In this document: piece by piece, positions 1 to 8,909 of the stretch
Layout of the letters: each line of letters begins with the position of its first letter
How positions within the stretch are numbered: the stretch's first letter is position 1
Assembly: GCF_000312505.2 (NCBI RefSeq)
Contig: NZ_HG326226.1
Location: forward strand, 346,649-410,648
From: Fenollaria massiliensis
Lineage (GTDB): Bacteria; Bacillota; Clostridia; Tissierellales; Peptoniphilaceae
DNA: 64,000 nucleotides
Reading direction: 5' to 3'
Made by a program: the position numbers and the translations under genes
Notes under the pieces: model-generated
Databases searched by the model: none
What the model saw: the letters and a program-made list of their open reading frames with translations, nothing else
What the model was told of the DNA's origin: nothing

Positions 1-2
1 GC

Positions 3-761
3 CAAAACTTTAACCCGAACGATTTTGGGTTTGGCGGCTTTGGCGGTGCTAATGGTAATGGCGGCACTTATTACAGATACGAAACAAACGGCTCTGGTGG
101 CGACTTCTCCGACTTCTTTAATATGTTCTTTGGCGGCGATTCTCAATCAGCTTCAGGAAAAGGATCAGGCTTTAATATAAATGACATTTTTGGCGGAAAA
201 GCGCAATCTAATAAAAAATCGGGCTTTAATATAAATGACTTATTTAGAGGCAAGGCAAAAAAAGAGAGACAAAGGTACAATACTGAGCTATATATCACGC
301 TTGACGAAGCTTATCACGGCTCAAAGAGGTCAGTATCTTTAAACATTGACGGCAAAAACATTAATATAACTCTTAATATACCAAAGGGTATTACAGCTGG
401 CAAGTCCATAAAAGTGGCTGGCGAAAAATGGGGCGTAAGTGGCGACATCTATTTCAAAATTCAATTCTTGAAGGACAGCCGCTACGAACTTGATGGTCTC
501 GACATCAAGACAAGCGTAGACATCTACCCTTGGGGCGCGTATTTCGGCTGCGAAAGAGTGGTCGAAGTTTTTGACAAGAAGATCAAGATCAAGGTGCCAA
601 AGGGCTACGACGTAAGCAAGCTTATGAGGATCAAGGGCAAGGGCTTTACTGATATGAAGGGCAATACAGGCGACTTATACATCAGATTTAACATGGTGAA
701 CCCAAAACTTGATGAGGAAAGCGAAAAATTATACAAAGAATTAGAAAATAAATATAAATAA
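3..761 (+). CDS. CbpA/DnaJ-like co-chaperone, 3' part
   Basis: The 5' end is outside the window; the frame is open from base 3, so upstream Gly/Phe-rich residues (FGFGGFGG) belong to the same protein. After this G/F-rich linker comes the two-part DnaJ C-terminal substrate-binding domain: LDEAYHG, NIPKGI and a final GDLYIRF motif. There is no CxxCxGxG zinc finger, so this is a type II/III J-protein. It would deliver clients to DnaK in the cytosol, and clpB follows 20 bases later, which fits a shared disaggregation role. Odd: the linker contains a tandem copy of a short segment (FNINDIF and FNINDLF), which is not typical of the family. The J domain itself is not visible. Confidence 0.85.
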   Translation, partial: QNFNPNDFGFGGFGGANGNGGTYYRYETNGSGGDFSDFFNMFFGGDSQSASGKGSGFNINDIFGGKAQSNKKSGFNINDLFRGKAKKERQRYNTELYITLDEAYHGSKRSVSLNIDGKNINITLNIPKGITAGKSIKVAGEKWGVSGDIYFKIQFLKDSRYELDGLDIKTSVDIYPWGAYFGCERVVEVFDKKIKIKVPKGYDVSKLMRIKGKGFTDMKGNTGDLYIRFNMVNPKLDEESEKLYKELENKYK

Positions 762-781
762 ATATAATAGAAGGTGATATT

Positions 782-3361
782 ATGAACATGGATAAATTAA
801 CGAAAAAAACAATTGAGGCGATAAATAATTCGAATGAGGCTGCGAGGTCACTTGGCAATCCTGAGATAAGACCTGCGCACCTACTAAAGGCTCTACTTGA
901 GGACAAGGAAGGCCTTATCAGAACTACGATTGAGGCGATGGGCGTAAATGTTGACGCGATGCTTATGGATGTCCAAGGCATAATTAACAATTTCCCTAAA
1001 CAAAGCGGTTCAAACATTTATACTTCAGCTGAGTACAATAAAGTTTTGGAACTAGCAGAAAATGAGATGAAAAACTTTCAAGATGAGTACCTAAGCGTTG
1101 AACATCTATTCTTAGGTATTATGGAAGTGAAAAATGCGAACATCGATGCCATTTTCAAGAAATACAATATAACGAGAGCGGCATTCTTAGATACTTTGAA
1201 GGGCTTTCGTGGCAATCAAAATGTAACTAGCGATAACCCTGAGATGCGTTATCAAGCGCTTGAAAAATACGGCAGAGACCTTGTAGAATACGCAAGAAAG
1301 GGCAACATGGACCCAATTATAGGCCGTGACGATGAGATCAGAAACGTTCTTATGATTCTTTCGAGAAGAACAAAGAACAATCCTTGCTTAATCGGTGACC
1401 CAGGCGTTGGTAAGACAGCTATAGTCGAAGGTCTAGCACAAAGGATAGTTAAGGGCGACGTGCCAGAAAACTTAAAGGACAAGACAATTTTTGAGCTTGA
1501 CATGGGCGCACTAATCGCTGGAGCTAAGTACAGAGGCGAGTTTGAAGAGAGATTAAAGGCAGTTTTAAAAGAAGTAGAAAAATCTGAAGGCAAGATAATT
1601 CTATTTATCGATGAAATTCACAACATCGTCGGAGCTGGCAGAACTGAAGGCTCTATGGACGCAGGAAACCTTCTAAAACCTTTACTTGCAAGAGGCGTTT
1701 TGAGAACCATCGGTGCGACAACCATTGACGAATACAGAAAATACATCGAAAAAGATAAGGCACTTGAAAGAAGATTCCAAAAAGTTATGGTCACTGAACC
1801 ATCTGTTGAAGATACCATCTCCATCTTGAGAGGTTTAAAGGAAAAGTACGAGGTTTATCACGGAATCAGAATTTCTGACCCCGCTGTTATAGCTGCCGCA
1901 GTGCTTTCAGACAGATACATCACCGACAGATATTTACCAGACAAGGCAATAGACCTAATGGATGAGGCCTCGGCGATGATTAGAACTGAGATTGACTCGA
2001 TGCCAGAGGAGCTTGACTCGAAGAGAAGGCTAATTATGCAGCTTGAGATCGAGAGAGAGGCTCTTAAAAAAGAGGACGACGAGCGCAGCATGAAGAGACT
2101 TGAAGAGCTTAACAAGGATTTGCAAGCACTTCAAGAGGAATACGACGTTAGTCTAAAGAAATGGCAAGAGGAAAAGGACAGGATAGAAGACGTTAAAGAG
2201 CTTAAGAAAAAGATAGATGAGACAAAATACGAGATAGAAAAAGCTCAAAGAGAGTACAATTTGGAAAAACTTTCCGAGCTAAAATATGGTACACTAGCGA
2301 AACTTGAGGCAGAACTTAAGGAAAAGAACGAAAATGTCAATGAAAAGCAAAAGTATTTAAAGCTTGAAGTTACTGAAAACGAGATCAGAGACGTTGTATC
2401 GAAGTGGACTGGCATACCTGTTTCTAAGCTTGAAGAGAGCGAAAAGGAAAAACTCTTAAAGCTTGACGAGATACTTCATCAAAGAGTAGTCGGTCAAGAT
2501 GAGGCGATAGAAGCCGTATCAAACGCCATCATCAGAAACAGAGCGGGACTATCCGATCCGAACAGACCTATCGGCTCATTCATCTTCCTAGGACCAACTG
2601 GCGTAGGTAAGACAGAATTAACAAAGGCATTGACACAAGATTTATTTGACGATGAAAAGAACATGATTAGAATTGATATGAGCGAGTACATGGAAAAATT
2701 CGCTGTATCTAGGCTAATAGGCGCACCTCCAGGATACGTTGGCTACGAAGAAGGCGGCGAACTTACTGAAAAAGTAAGAAGAAAACCATATTCGGTAGTA
2801 TTATTTGACGAGATAGAAAAGGCTCATCCAGATGTATTCAACATACTACTTCAAGTTTTGGACGATGGTAGATTAACTGATAATCAAGGCAGAACAGTCG
2901 ATTTCAAGAACACCATCATTATCATGACAAGCAATATCGGCTCGCCAGATATACTTGAAGGAATTAGCGAAGACGGCAAGATTACAGACGAAACAAGAGA
3001 AAAAGTTAATGACGAGATGAAGGCCGCATTCAGACCAGAATTTTTAAACAGAATCGACGAGATTGTTATGTTTAAGCCGCTTATGAAGGCAGAAATCTTT
3101 GACATCATAGAAAAAGAAGTTGACAAGATCAGAGTTAAACTTGAAGCAAGATCCATCACTTTGACTATATCAGAAGCTTTGAAGGAATACATCCTTAAAG
3201 AAAGCTACTCATCAGCCTTTGGCGCAAGACCAGTTAAGAGATTCATCCAAAGAACAGTTGAGACAAAACTTTCTAGAATGATTATAGCTGGAGAAGTACT
3301 TGACGGCGAAAACATCACTATGGACTACGACGGCAAAGATATTACAGTTAAGAAAAATTAA
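782..3361 (+). CDS. clpB: ATP-dependent disaggregase ClpB
   Basis: Full-length ClpB of 859 residues, the usual size. It has an N-terminal Clp_N region (about 1-150), a first AAA+ module with Walker A GDPGVGKT near residue 204, a charged coiled-coil M domain (about 400-540, rich in EEL/KKK), and a second AAA+ module with GPTGVGKT near 603, followed by a D2-small domain. ClpB is a cytosolic hexamer that threads aggregated protein through its pore with DnaK/DnaJ. The start is preceded by AAGGTGAT. A strong intrinsic terminator follows the stop. No CIRCE or CtsR-type operator was evident in front of it, and the gene probably shares a transcript with the J-protein gene upstream. Confidence 0.97.
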   Translation: MNMDKLTKKTIEAINNSNEAARSLGNPEIRPAHLLKALLEDKEGLIRTTIEAMGVNVDAMLMDVQGIINNFPKQSGSNIYTSAEYNKVLELAENEMKNFQDEYLSVEHLFLGIMEVKNANIDAIFKKYNITRAAFLDTLKGFRGNQNVTSDNPEMRYQALEKYGRDLVEYARKGNMDPIIGRDDEIRNVLMILSRRTKNNPCLIGDPGVGKTAIVEGLAQRIVKGDVPENLKDKTIFELDMGALIAGAKYRGEFEERLKAVLKEVEKSEGKIILFIDEIHNIVGAGRTEGSMDAGNLLKPLLARGVLRTIGATTIDEYRKYIEKDKALERRFQKVMVTEPSVEDTISILRGLKEKYEVYHGIRISDPAVIAAAVLSDRYITDRYLPDKAIDLMDEASAMIRTEIDSMPEELDSKRRLIMQLEIEREALKKEDDERSMKRLEELNKDLQALQEEYDVSLKKWQEEKDRIEDVKELKKKIDETKYEIEKAQREYNLEKLSELKYGTLAKLEAELKEKNENVNEKQKYLKLEVTENEIRDVVSKWTGIPVSKLEESEKEKLLKLDEILHQRVVGQDEAIEAVSNAIIRNRAGLSDPNRPIGSFIFLGPTGVGKTELTKALTQDLFDDEKNMIRIDMSEYMEKFAVSRLIGAPPGYVGYEEGGELTEKVRRKPYSVVLFDEIEKAHPDVFNILLQVLDDGRLTDNQGRTVDFKNTIIIMTSNIGSPDILEGISEDGKITDETREKVNDEMKAAFRPEFLNRIDEIVMFKPLMKAEIFDIIEKEVDKIRVKLEARSITLTISEALKEYILKESYSSAFGARPVKRFIQRTVETKLSRMIIAGEVLDGENITMDYDGKDITVKKN

Positions 3362-3370
3362 TAGCATAAG

Positions 3371-3407
3371 AAAAAGAGCTTGTACAAAAAATGTACAAGC
3401 TCTTTTT
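3371..3407. terminator. intrinsic terminator after clpB
   Basis: Perfect inverted repeat AAAAAGAGCTTGTACA / TGTACAAGCTCTTTTT around a five-base A loop. The arm symmetry lets it serve both clpB and the convergent minus-strand permease gene. A near copy lies at 7899-7933, on the other side of the immunity module. Confidence 0.92.
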
Positions 3408-3411
3408 GTGT

Positions 3412-4116
3412 TTACTTGCTTTCATATTTTAAAAATCTCTTAGAAAGATACAAGGATATGATGATCTCCACCGCTGCAAAAACAGCAAGTAAGCTTAAAT
3501 CGTGAAGATTTATAAATCGTAAGTTATTTGACTCAATCGCTAAAAAGCTTAGTCCAACTATTTTGAGTGCCCTATACGCAGTTCCCAAACCAAGTATAGT
3601 AAATATGCTAGATAAAAGCACTATGATACCGAAGGACTTTATCCTTATGGCAAGTGCGCTGAATATGGCGATTATTGGAAGTGATAATATTATGCTCATC
3701 ATTATATAGTAAAAATATATGCTAAAGTTTATACTAGAGAAATTTGCTATAAATTTTCCTCCTATATAAAATAAGAAGAAAAAATATATTTGGCATAGAC
3801 TTACTATGATGAAGGCTAAAATCGTCTTTGCTAATACAAAGGACATATTCTTTTTTGGACTCAGTCTTATGAATTTAAGTCCCGCCTTGTGCTCAACAGA
3901 CCACAAACTTGCTACAACGATTGCAATTAAAGGTATATAGAAGAAGGAGAAGTAGAATAAACTTACTTGAGCCCACAGACTTTGCCACTCGTGCGTTAGT
4001 GAAGCCTTGTTACCCATGTAGTTTATAAGCCCAAAGGCGTTAGCTAATAAGGGTATTATGAGGCTTACTAGCAAAATATTTATAAATTTTATCTTTTTTA
4101 ATTCTAATTTTAACAT
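3412..4116 (-). CDS. lantibiotic-immunity ABC permease (LanG/MutG-like)
   Basis: A 234-residue ABC-2 permease with about six hydrophobic segments and the usual LanG opening (short basic N-terminus, then a membrane helix, then a loop ending in EWQSLWAQ). Family members form the membrane part of LanFEG exporters that expel lantibiotics or bacitracin-like peptides from the membrane. I chose the ATG at 4116 because AGGAGG sits just upstream; a longer frame to 4137 would place the start in front of that ribosome site. The SD overlaps the stop of the preceding permease gene, so translation is probably coupled. Last gene of the minus-strand operon. Confidence 0.8.
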   Translation of the reverse strand: MLKLELKKIKFINILLVSLIIPLLANAFGLINYMGNKASLTHEWQSLWAQVSLFYFSFFYIPLIAIVVASLWSVEHKAGLKFIRLSPKKNMSFVLAKTILAFIIVSLCQIYFFFLFYIGGKFIANFSSINFSIYFYYIMMSIILSLPIIAIFSALAIRIKSFGIIVLLSSIFTILGLGTAYRALKIVGLSFLAIESNNLRFINLHDLSLLAVFAAVEIIISLYLSKRFLKYESK

Positions 4117-4124
4117 TTTTCCTC

Positions 4125-4877
4125 CTAGTCCTTCCATAAATTATATGATTTCATTGTTTTAATATAAATTATCATAAGCACTAAAAATGCAAAGGCAATG
4201 ATTATGGTGTAGAAATTTATTGGGTTTAGCACTTGAACGAAGTTTTGGTTTTCTATCACATAAGAAACATTCAAAAGAGATGCCATCCAAGCAAATGGGT
4301 TGATAAATGAAAGCACTTTAGATGTTAGCATGGTGATGATACCTGTAAGACCGCCTATGATTGAGATAAATGAAAGGGTGTAGACTTTTTTCGATTTCAT
4401 CTCCACTATCATGAAAAATCCCAAGAAAAATAAATTTATTATCAGTGCTGATAAGTTTACCAGTAGAAATCTTAGGAGCATTTCGCTGTTCATATTGAAG
4501 TTTACTGATTTTCTTGCGAGCAAGATAAAGAATAGAGCTTCAAGCGCTTGCAGCAAAATTAATTTTATGGATAAATTTTTAAATTTATTTATAAGTATAT
4601 GGTTAACCTTCTCTCCGAGCATAATTTGAATTTTCCACATATTATTTTTTTCTTCAATCTCTATAACTTTTTTCACAAGGGACGAGATCAGTATTGGGTT
4701 TATCAGTAGTGATATAAATAAATAAGTGTCTAGGATGTAGGCAAGTGGATAGGCACCTTCTGCAAACGATTTCGAGTGGCTAACGCCTGCTACCATCAGC
4801 ATTTGAGCGATAAAAACTACTATTATTAAGAAATTTATTCCAAGTCTTTTATATTTTTTCCTCTCTAAATTTTTCAT
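4125..4877 (-). CDS. lantibiotic-immunity ABC permease (LanE/MutE-like)
   Basis: A 250-residue multi-spanning permease of the ABC-2/LanE type: basic N-terminus, first helix at about 15-35, and a long run of hydrophobic segments to the C-terminus. It would pair with the permease at 3412-4116 under the ATPase encoded upstream. The ATG at 4877 follows the ATPase stop directly (TAAGATG); an alternative TTG at 4898 would overlap the ATPase gene. No binding motif shows the exact substrate, so nisin-, mutacin- or bacitracin-type peptides remain possible. Confidence 0.8.
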   Translation of the reverse strand: MKNLERKKYKRLGINFLIIVVFIAQMLMVAGVSHSKSFAEGAYPLAYILDTYLFISLLINPILISSLVKKVIEIEEKNNMWKIQIMLGEKVNHILINKFKNLSIKLILLQALEALFFILLARKSVNFNMNSEMLLRFLLVNLSALIINLFFLGFFMIVEMKSKKVYTLSFISIIGGLTGIITMLTSKVLSFINPFAWMASLLNVSYVIENQNFVQVLNPINFYTIIIAFAFLVLMIIYIKTMKSYNLWKD

Positions 4878-4878
4878 C

Positions 4879-5772
4879 TTAAGACCTGCTTTCTTCAATA
4901 AATAGCTTTTCTAGACTTTCTTTTTCTTCCTCTATCCTGTATATATCAACTTTTCCTGTTAAAAAATTAACTATATCTGCAATATCTTGGTTAGATTTTT
5001 TACCTAAAATTATCTTTTTCTCACTTATGCAGTCTATGTCAAGGTCTAAAAGTTCTCTAGCCTTGTCATTATCAGAAGTTATCATTGATATATATGGCGG
5101 ATGAAGCCTTCTGTATTCGTCCAGACTGCCATTGTAAGTCAAGTTACCCTCTTTAAGTATACCTATGTGAGTGGAAATTTTTTCGATTTCATCAAGTATG
5201 TGCGAAGAGATAAGTATGCTGGTAGATGTGTTTTTCACGATGTTTTTAAATAAATTTCTCATCTCCTCAATCCCTTGAGGGTCTAAACCATTGATTGGCT
5301 CATCTAATATTAATAGTTTTGGGCTGCCCATCAATGCCATGGCTATGCCGAGCCTTTGCTTCATGCCTAGTGAGTAGTTCCTAGCCTTTTTCTTGCCCAC
5401 ATTGTTAAGGCCTACTAGATCTAAAGTTTTATTGATGCTCTCTTTTTTAATTCCTTTTAGGCTTGCGACTATCTCAAGGTTTTCGTAGCCACTTAGGTGT
5501 TCGTAAAATGATGGATTTTCAATAAGAGCGCCAAGATTTTTATTAAAATCCTTTTGGTTTTTGGCGTTTACCTCTTGATCGAAGACTTTAACTGTGCCAG
5601 CGTCTTTTTTCACAAGACCAAGTACAATCTTCATAAGAGTTGACTTGCCGGCGCCATTCTTACCGATAAGGCCATAGATAGAGCCTTCTTCGATTTCCAA
5701 AGAATCAATGTCTAGGACCAACTTTTTGTTGTAAGATTTTTTTAAATTTTTTACTTCAAGTATTTTTTTCAT
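4879..5772 (-). CDS. lantibiotic-immunity ABC ATP-binding protein (LanF/BcrA-like)
   Basis: A 297-residue ABC ATPase with Walker A GKNGAGKST (about 37-45), signature YSLGMKQRLGIAMAL, Walker B LLILDEP and switch His in SSHILDE. The LGMKQRLG form of the signature is typical of BcrA/LanF exporters. It energises the two permeases that follow on the same strand. The start at 5772 is chosen for AGGAGG six bases upstream; an in-frame extension to 5805 has no ribosome site. It is transcribed divergently from the response-regulator gene, which suggests that the two-component system controls it. Confidence 0.88.
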   Translation of the reverse strand: MKKILEVKNLKKSYNKKLVLDIDSLEIEEGSIYGLIGKNGAGKSTLMKIVLGLVKKDAGTVKVFDQEVNAKNQKDFNKNLGALIENPSFYEHLSGYENLEIVASLKGIKKESINKTLDLVGLNNVGKKKARNYSLGMKQRLGIAMALMGSPKLLILDEPINGLDPQGIEEMRNLFKNIVKNTSTSILISSHILDEIEKISTHIGILKEGNLTYNGSLDEYRRLHPPYISMITSDNDKARELLDLDIDCISEKKIILGKKSNQDIADIVNFLTGKVDIYRIEEEKESLEKLFIEESRS

Positions 5773-5908
5773 AATCATTCCTCCTAAAATCATAATAGCA
5801 CGCATAGATAAATATAAAGTTTACACAAGCTCACTTTTAGATAACAAATTCAAATAAAGCTAAATATATTAAAAAAATGTTGTATAATAATCTTAATGAG
5901 GTGGGGTA

Positions 5909-6604
5909 ATGGATTTTAGAAGTAATTTTAGTATATTGTTAGTCGATGATGAAAAAAGTTTATTAGAAAATTTATATAATTTTTTGAAAGATAAAGGCTT
6001 TAAAGAGGTTTATACTGCCAAAAACTTGAAGGAGTCCAGATTTAAATTAGAAAATTATAAAATCGATTTGGTGGTTTTAGACTTAATGCTTCCAGACGGC
6101 AGTGGCTTTGATTTATTAAAGGAGATAAGAAGCACGTCTAATTTAGCGGTTATCATACTTTCAGCGCTTGATGGCATAGATGACAGAAGAGAAGGCTTTG
6201 AGAATAAGGCGGACGACTACCTTGTTAAGCCTTTCTTCCCAGATGAGCTGCTTTGGAGGATAGACGCAGTTTTAAGAAGAATTAAAAAAATTAAAAGCGA
6301 GGAGAAAATAAATTTAGGTAAAGTGGTTTTTGATAAATCGAGAGGCATACTTGAAAAGGGCGGCGAAGAAATTCCCTTAACAGCAAAGCAATTTAAAATT
6401 TTGGATTATTTATCCCAAAATATAAATACAATAGTTTCAATTGACCGAATTTTAGATAATATTTGGGAAGACTCTTATGGTTACGAAAACACCTTGATAA
6501 TGCATATATACAGGCTCAGAGAAAAGCTTGAGGATGATCCAAGAAATCCCAAGATTTTGATCACAATAAAGGGTCTTGGCTACAAACTAATTAAAGAGGA
6601 TTAA
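5909..6604 (+). CDS. OmpR-family response regulator
   Basis: A 231-residue regulator. The receiver domain (about 1-125) has the acidic pair DD at 13-14, phospho-acceptor D58 in VVLDLMLPDG, and a conserved Lys in VKPFFPDE. A winged-helix Trans_reg_C domain fills the C-terminal half (LTAKQFKILDYL, then GLGYKLI). It ends one base before the kinase gene begins, so the two form a tight pair. Divergent orientation to the immunity transporter suggests that it activates that operon in response to an antimicrobial peptide; this is inference from context. Confidence 0.92.
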   Translation: MDFRSNFSILLVDDEKSLLENLYNFLKDKGFKEVYTAKNLKESRFKLENYKIDLVVLDLMLPDGSGFDLLKEIRSTSNLAVIILSALDGIDDRREGFENKADDYLVKPFFPDELLWRIDAVLRRIKKIKSEEKINLGKVVFDKSRGILEKGGEEIPLTAKQFKILDYLSQNINTIVSIDRILDNIWEDSYGYENTLIMHIYRLREKLEDDPRNPKILITIKGLGYKLIKED

Positions 6605-6605
6605 A

Positions 6606-7883
6606 ATGTTTAATTATATATTAAAAAGATTTAAAAAAATTGTCATCAGAATACTAAGTTTATTATTTTTTCTATTATTACTACTTATGATATTTTTATA
6701 CTTAAACTATAGATTAAATAATAAATATCCAAACCCTAATTATATTTACTCCTATGTGAATGAAAATAAAACGGATACTTATCTAAACGAGAAAAATACA
6801 GCGTTTTTACAAGAAAAAGATATTTGGGCTATAAGACTTGACAAAGAGGGAAATCTTATAGAGAGCTTTAATAAGCCAAAAGAGCTTAAGAACAAGTTTG
6901 ATATAAGAGATGTGGCGAGATTTGCGAGATACTACTTAGCTAATTACCCTGTATTTACCTACGTTTTAGACGATGGCATAATTGTCTTTGCCTATCCGAA
7001 GCATTCCTTGGATAAATTGCCTTCAAACTACTACAGTTACAGCAAATTTATTTTCAATATAATACTTGTTTTGGGATTTTTAATTTTATTCTTATTATTT
7101 GTCTATGTATTTTATAAGATAGATATTAAAAATATCCTTAAAAATATACTCCCACTGCAAAGAGCCATAGATAAGCTGTATGAGGATGACTACGAAAAGC
7201 TTGATGAATACGGCGACTTGAAAGATTTGACGAAAACCATAAACGAGGCGAATGAAAAATACAGGGAGCTAAAAAAGTCTCAAGGCAAATGGATTAGAGG
7301 CGTTAGCCACGATGTGAGGACGCCGCTTGCGAAAATTTCTTGGGAAGTAAACAAAGAAAATCCAGATAAAAAACTTATACAGGACGAGGTTTTGAAAATT
7401 TCAAACATCTTAGAGGGGCTAAACCTCACTATATCGCTCTCTAGCATTGATAAAGAGAATTTTACTAGTGAAAACCCATTAAAAATAATCAGAAAACTTA
7501 TAGTTGATAAACTAAATGAAAATCCAGAGCGAGAAATTATTTTCGAAAATAATATTAAAACAGATACGAAAATTAAGATGGATGAGAATTTATTTTACAG
7601 AATGCTTGAAAATATCTTGAAAAATGCACTTACTTATACATCTGGCAAAATTAAAGTTACGCTTGGAGAGGGTGAAGACGTGATAAGTATCACTATATCG
7701 GACGAAGGCAGTGGCGTAAGTGAAGATATTATCAAGAGAATTAACGAAGAAGATTTGACAAATATTACAAAACATGGCTTAGGCTTATTTATTTCTAAGC
7801 AAATAGCTGAGCTACACGATGCGAAATTTATTATAAAAAATAAAAACTCAGGTTTGGAAGTATCATTTATCTTTGATAAATAA
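6606..7883 (+). CDS. sensor histidine kinase
   Basis: A 425-residue membrane kinase. It has one helix near residues 13-33, an extracellular sensor region of roughly 110 residues, and a second helix around 150-175. HisKA follows with H235 in VSHDVRTPLAK, then the HATPase domain with the N box (ENILKNAL) and G boxes (DEGSGVS, HGLGLF). It phosphorylates the regulator encoded just upstream. The sizable extracellular domain is like LanK sensors and unlike the short intramembrane-sensing kinase at 10608. A terminator follows. Confidence 0.92.
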   Translation: MFNYILKRFKKIVIRILSLLFFLLLLLMIFLYLNYRLNNKYPNPNYIYSYVNENKTDTYLNEKNTAFLQEKDIWAIRLDKEGNLIESFNKPKELKNKFDIRDVARFARYYLANYPVFTYVLDDGIIVFAYPKHSLDKLPSNYYSYSKFIFNIILVLGFLILFLLFVYVFYKIDIKNILKNILPLQRAIDKLYEDDYEKLDEYGDLKDLTKTINEANEKYRELKKSQGKWIRGVSHDVRTPLAKISWEVNKENPDKKLIQDEVLKISNILEGLNLTISLSSIDKENFTSENPLKIIRKLIVDKLNENPEREIIFENNIKTDTKIKMDENLFYRMLENILKNALTYTSGKIKVTLGEGEDVISITISDEGSGVSEDIIKRINEEDLTNITKHGLGLFISKQIAELHDAKFIIKNKNSGLEVSFIFDK

Positions 7884-7898
7884 AGTGAATAAAAAAGG

Positions 7899-7933
7899 AA
7901 AAGAGCTTGTACAAAAATGTACAGGCTCTTTTT
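7899..7933 (+). terminator. intrinsic terminator after the kinase gene
   Basis: Stem AAAAGAGCTTGTACA / TGTACAGGCTCTTTT with an AAAA loop, followed by a T run. It is nearly the same sequence, in the same orientation, as the terminator at 3371-3407. Confidence 0.9.
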
Positions 7934-7978
7934 GAAGGAGATATTTCAAAATGAAAAAATATTTTCATCAAATTATAA

Positions 7979-8080
7979 TTAATGTTTCCTTTGAACTTTC
8001 TTATAGCTCCTTAGAAGAAAATAAATTATTGCAAGGCCAATAATTAGTCCCACGGCTTTCAAAATTAAATAATTATCCAT
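7979..8080 (-). CDS. 33-residue single-helix membrane peptide
   Basis: Short frame beginning MDNYLILKAVG with a perfect AAGGAGG seven bases upstream of the ATG at 8080. It has one hydrophobic stretch (about residues 5-23: LILKAVGLIIGLAIIYFLL), then a basic tail RSYKKVQRKH. The layout, a helix followed by a Lys/Arg tail, is that of small inner-membrane peptides such as type I toxins or kinase modulators. No family was recognised. It stands alone, facing away from the toxin-antitoxin pair. The ribosome site and helix argue for a real gene; function is unknown. Confidence 0.6.
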   Translation of the reverse strand: MDNYLILKAVGLIIGLAIIYFLLRSYKKVQRKH

Positions 8081-8190
8081 ATGTAAACCTCCTTAAGGTG
8101 CTTAGGAATCACTTGAGCGTGATAAATCGTTCAATTATATATACCCAAAATTTTTAATAATAAACATAATTATAGACTTATTTAAAAATA

Positions 8191-8224
8191 TTGACAAAAA
8201 AACGAAAATGTAATACAATGTAAT
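8191..8224 (+). promoter_or_regulatory. promoter and possible operator of the relBE-like pair
   Basis: TTGACA at 8191-8196, 17-base spacer and TACAAT at 8214-8219. TGTAAT occurs at 8209 and 8219, a ten-base direct repeat over the -10 region that could be bound by the ribbon-helix-helix antitoxin. AGGAGG follows before the ATG. Confidence 0.7.
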
Positions 8225-8243
8225 AAATAAAGGAGGAAGAGCT

Positions 8244-8462
8244 ATGACTATATCAGTTAGATTAAGTGAAAGAGATGCGAAATTATTCAAAACTTATGCC
8301 GATATCAATGGTATAAGCATGTCTGAACTTATTAGAAGCTCTGTTTTGGAGCGCATCGAGGACGAATACGACATCAAAATTTACGAAGAAGCGATGAAAG
8401 AATATTTGTCTGATCCAGAGACTTATTCTATGGACGAAGTAGAGAAAGAGCTTGGTCTGTGA
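8244..8462 (+). CDS. RelB/RHH-type antitoxin
   Basis: A 72-residue protein that starts with a ribbon-helix-helix fold (MTISVRLSERDAKLF, then ISMSELIRSSV) and ends with an acidic tail typical of antitoxins that wrap their toxin (DPETYSMDEVEKELGL). It should bind both the toxin encoded next and the operator in front of this operon. Its stop overlaps the toxin start. It belongs to the small RelB-like/DUF6290 group; the assignment rests on fold signature and partner. Confidence 0.87.
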   Translation: MTISVRLSERDAKLFKTYADINGISMSELIRSSVLERIEDEYDIKIYEEAMKEYLSDPETYSMDEVEKELGL

Positions 8463-8728
8463 TGCGCTACAAATTAGTTTTTTCAAAGAGGGCGCTTAAG
8501 GAGCTTAAAAAGATGGATAAGGCCGTGAGCGCACTAATATTTGCATGGCTCAGGAAAAATATCGATGGAGCGAGTGACCCAAGGGCTTTTGGCAAGGCGC
8601 TTAAAGGTGACAAGAAGGATATGTGGCGCTACAGGATAGGCGACTACCGCGTTCTAGCGAATATTGAGGATGAGAGCCTAATCATAATCGCGATTGAAAT
8701 TGGTCACAGAAGAGATATTTATAAATAA
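8462..8728 (+). CDS. RelE-type mRNA interferase toxin
   Basis: An 88-residue RelE/ParE-superfamily toxin: YKLVFSKRALKELKKMD opening, then the core WRYRIGDYRVLANIED and a terminal basic HRRDIYK. The Arg residues of WRYRIGDYR and the C-terminal basic cluster match RelE enzymes that cut mRNA in the ribosome. The ATG at 8462 overlaps the antitoxin stop; a GTG codon three bases earlier is an alternative. Translational coupling keeps antitoxin in excess. Confidence 0.88.
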   Translation: MRYKLVFSKRALKELKKMDKAVSALIFAWLRKNIDGASDPRAFGKALKGDKKDMWRYRIGDYRVLANIEDESLIIIAIEIGHRRDIYK

Positions 8729-8742
8729 ATCCGTCCATTTCC

Positions 8743-8771
8743 TTGACAAATTATTTTTCTTGTGCTACAAT
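8743..8771 (+). promoter_or_regulatory. promoter of the thiT riboswitch transcript
   Basis: TTGACA at 8743-8748, 17-base spacer, TACAAT at 8766-8771. The TPP aptamer begins about 25 bases downstream. Confidence 0.8.
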
Positions 8772-8795
8772 CATCATTGTAATAATTAATATTTA

Positions 8796-8909
8796 TCACT
8801 AGGGGAGCCATTGGCTGAGAGATTTATCGACCCTTATGACCTGATCTGGTTAGTACCAGCGTAGGCAAGTGCGAGTAAACTCCTAGTGACATCATTAGGG
8901 GGTTTTTTT
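8796..8909 (+). promoter_or_regulatory. TPP (THI box) riboswitch with terminator platform
   Basis: Conserved THI-box pieces in order: GGGGAGCC, GCTGAGAG, ACCCTTATGACCTGATCTGG, TACCAGCGTAGGCAAG. P1 is CACT (8797-8800) with AGTG (8868-8871). A nine-pair hairpin, CTCCTAGTG / CATTAGGGG at 8880-8901, is followed by seven T and is a terminator that also buries the thiT ribosome site. TCACTAGG (8796-8803) can instead pair perfectly with CCTAGTGA (8882-8889), which would break the terminator. This predicts ON without TPP and OFF with it. Confidence 0.95.
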
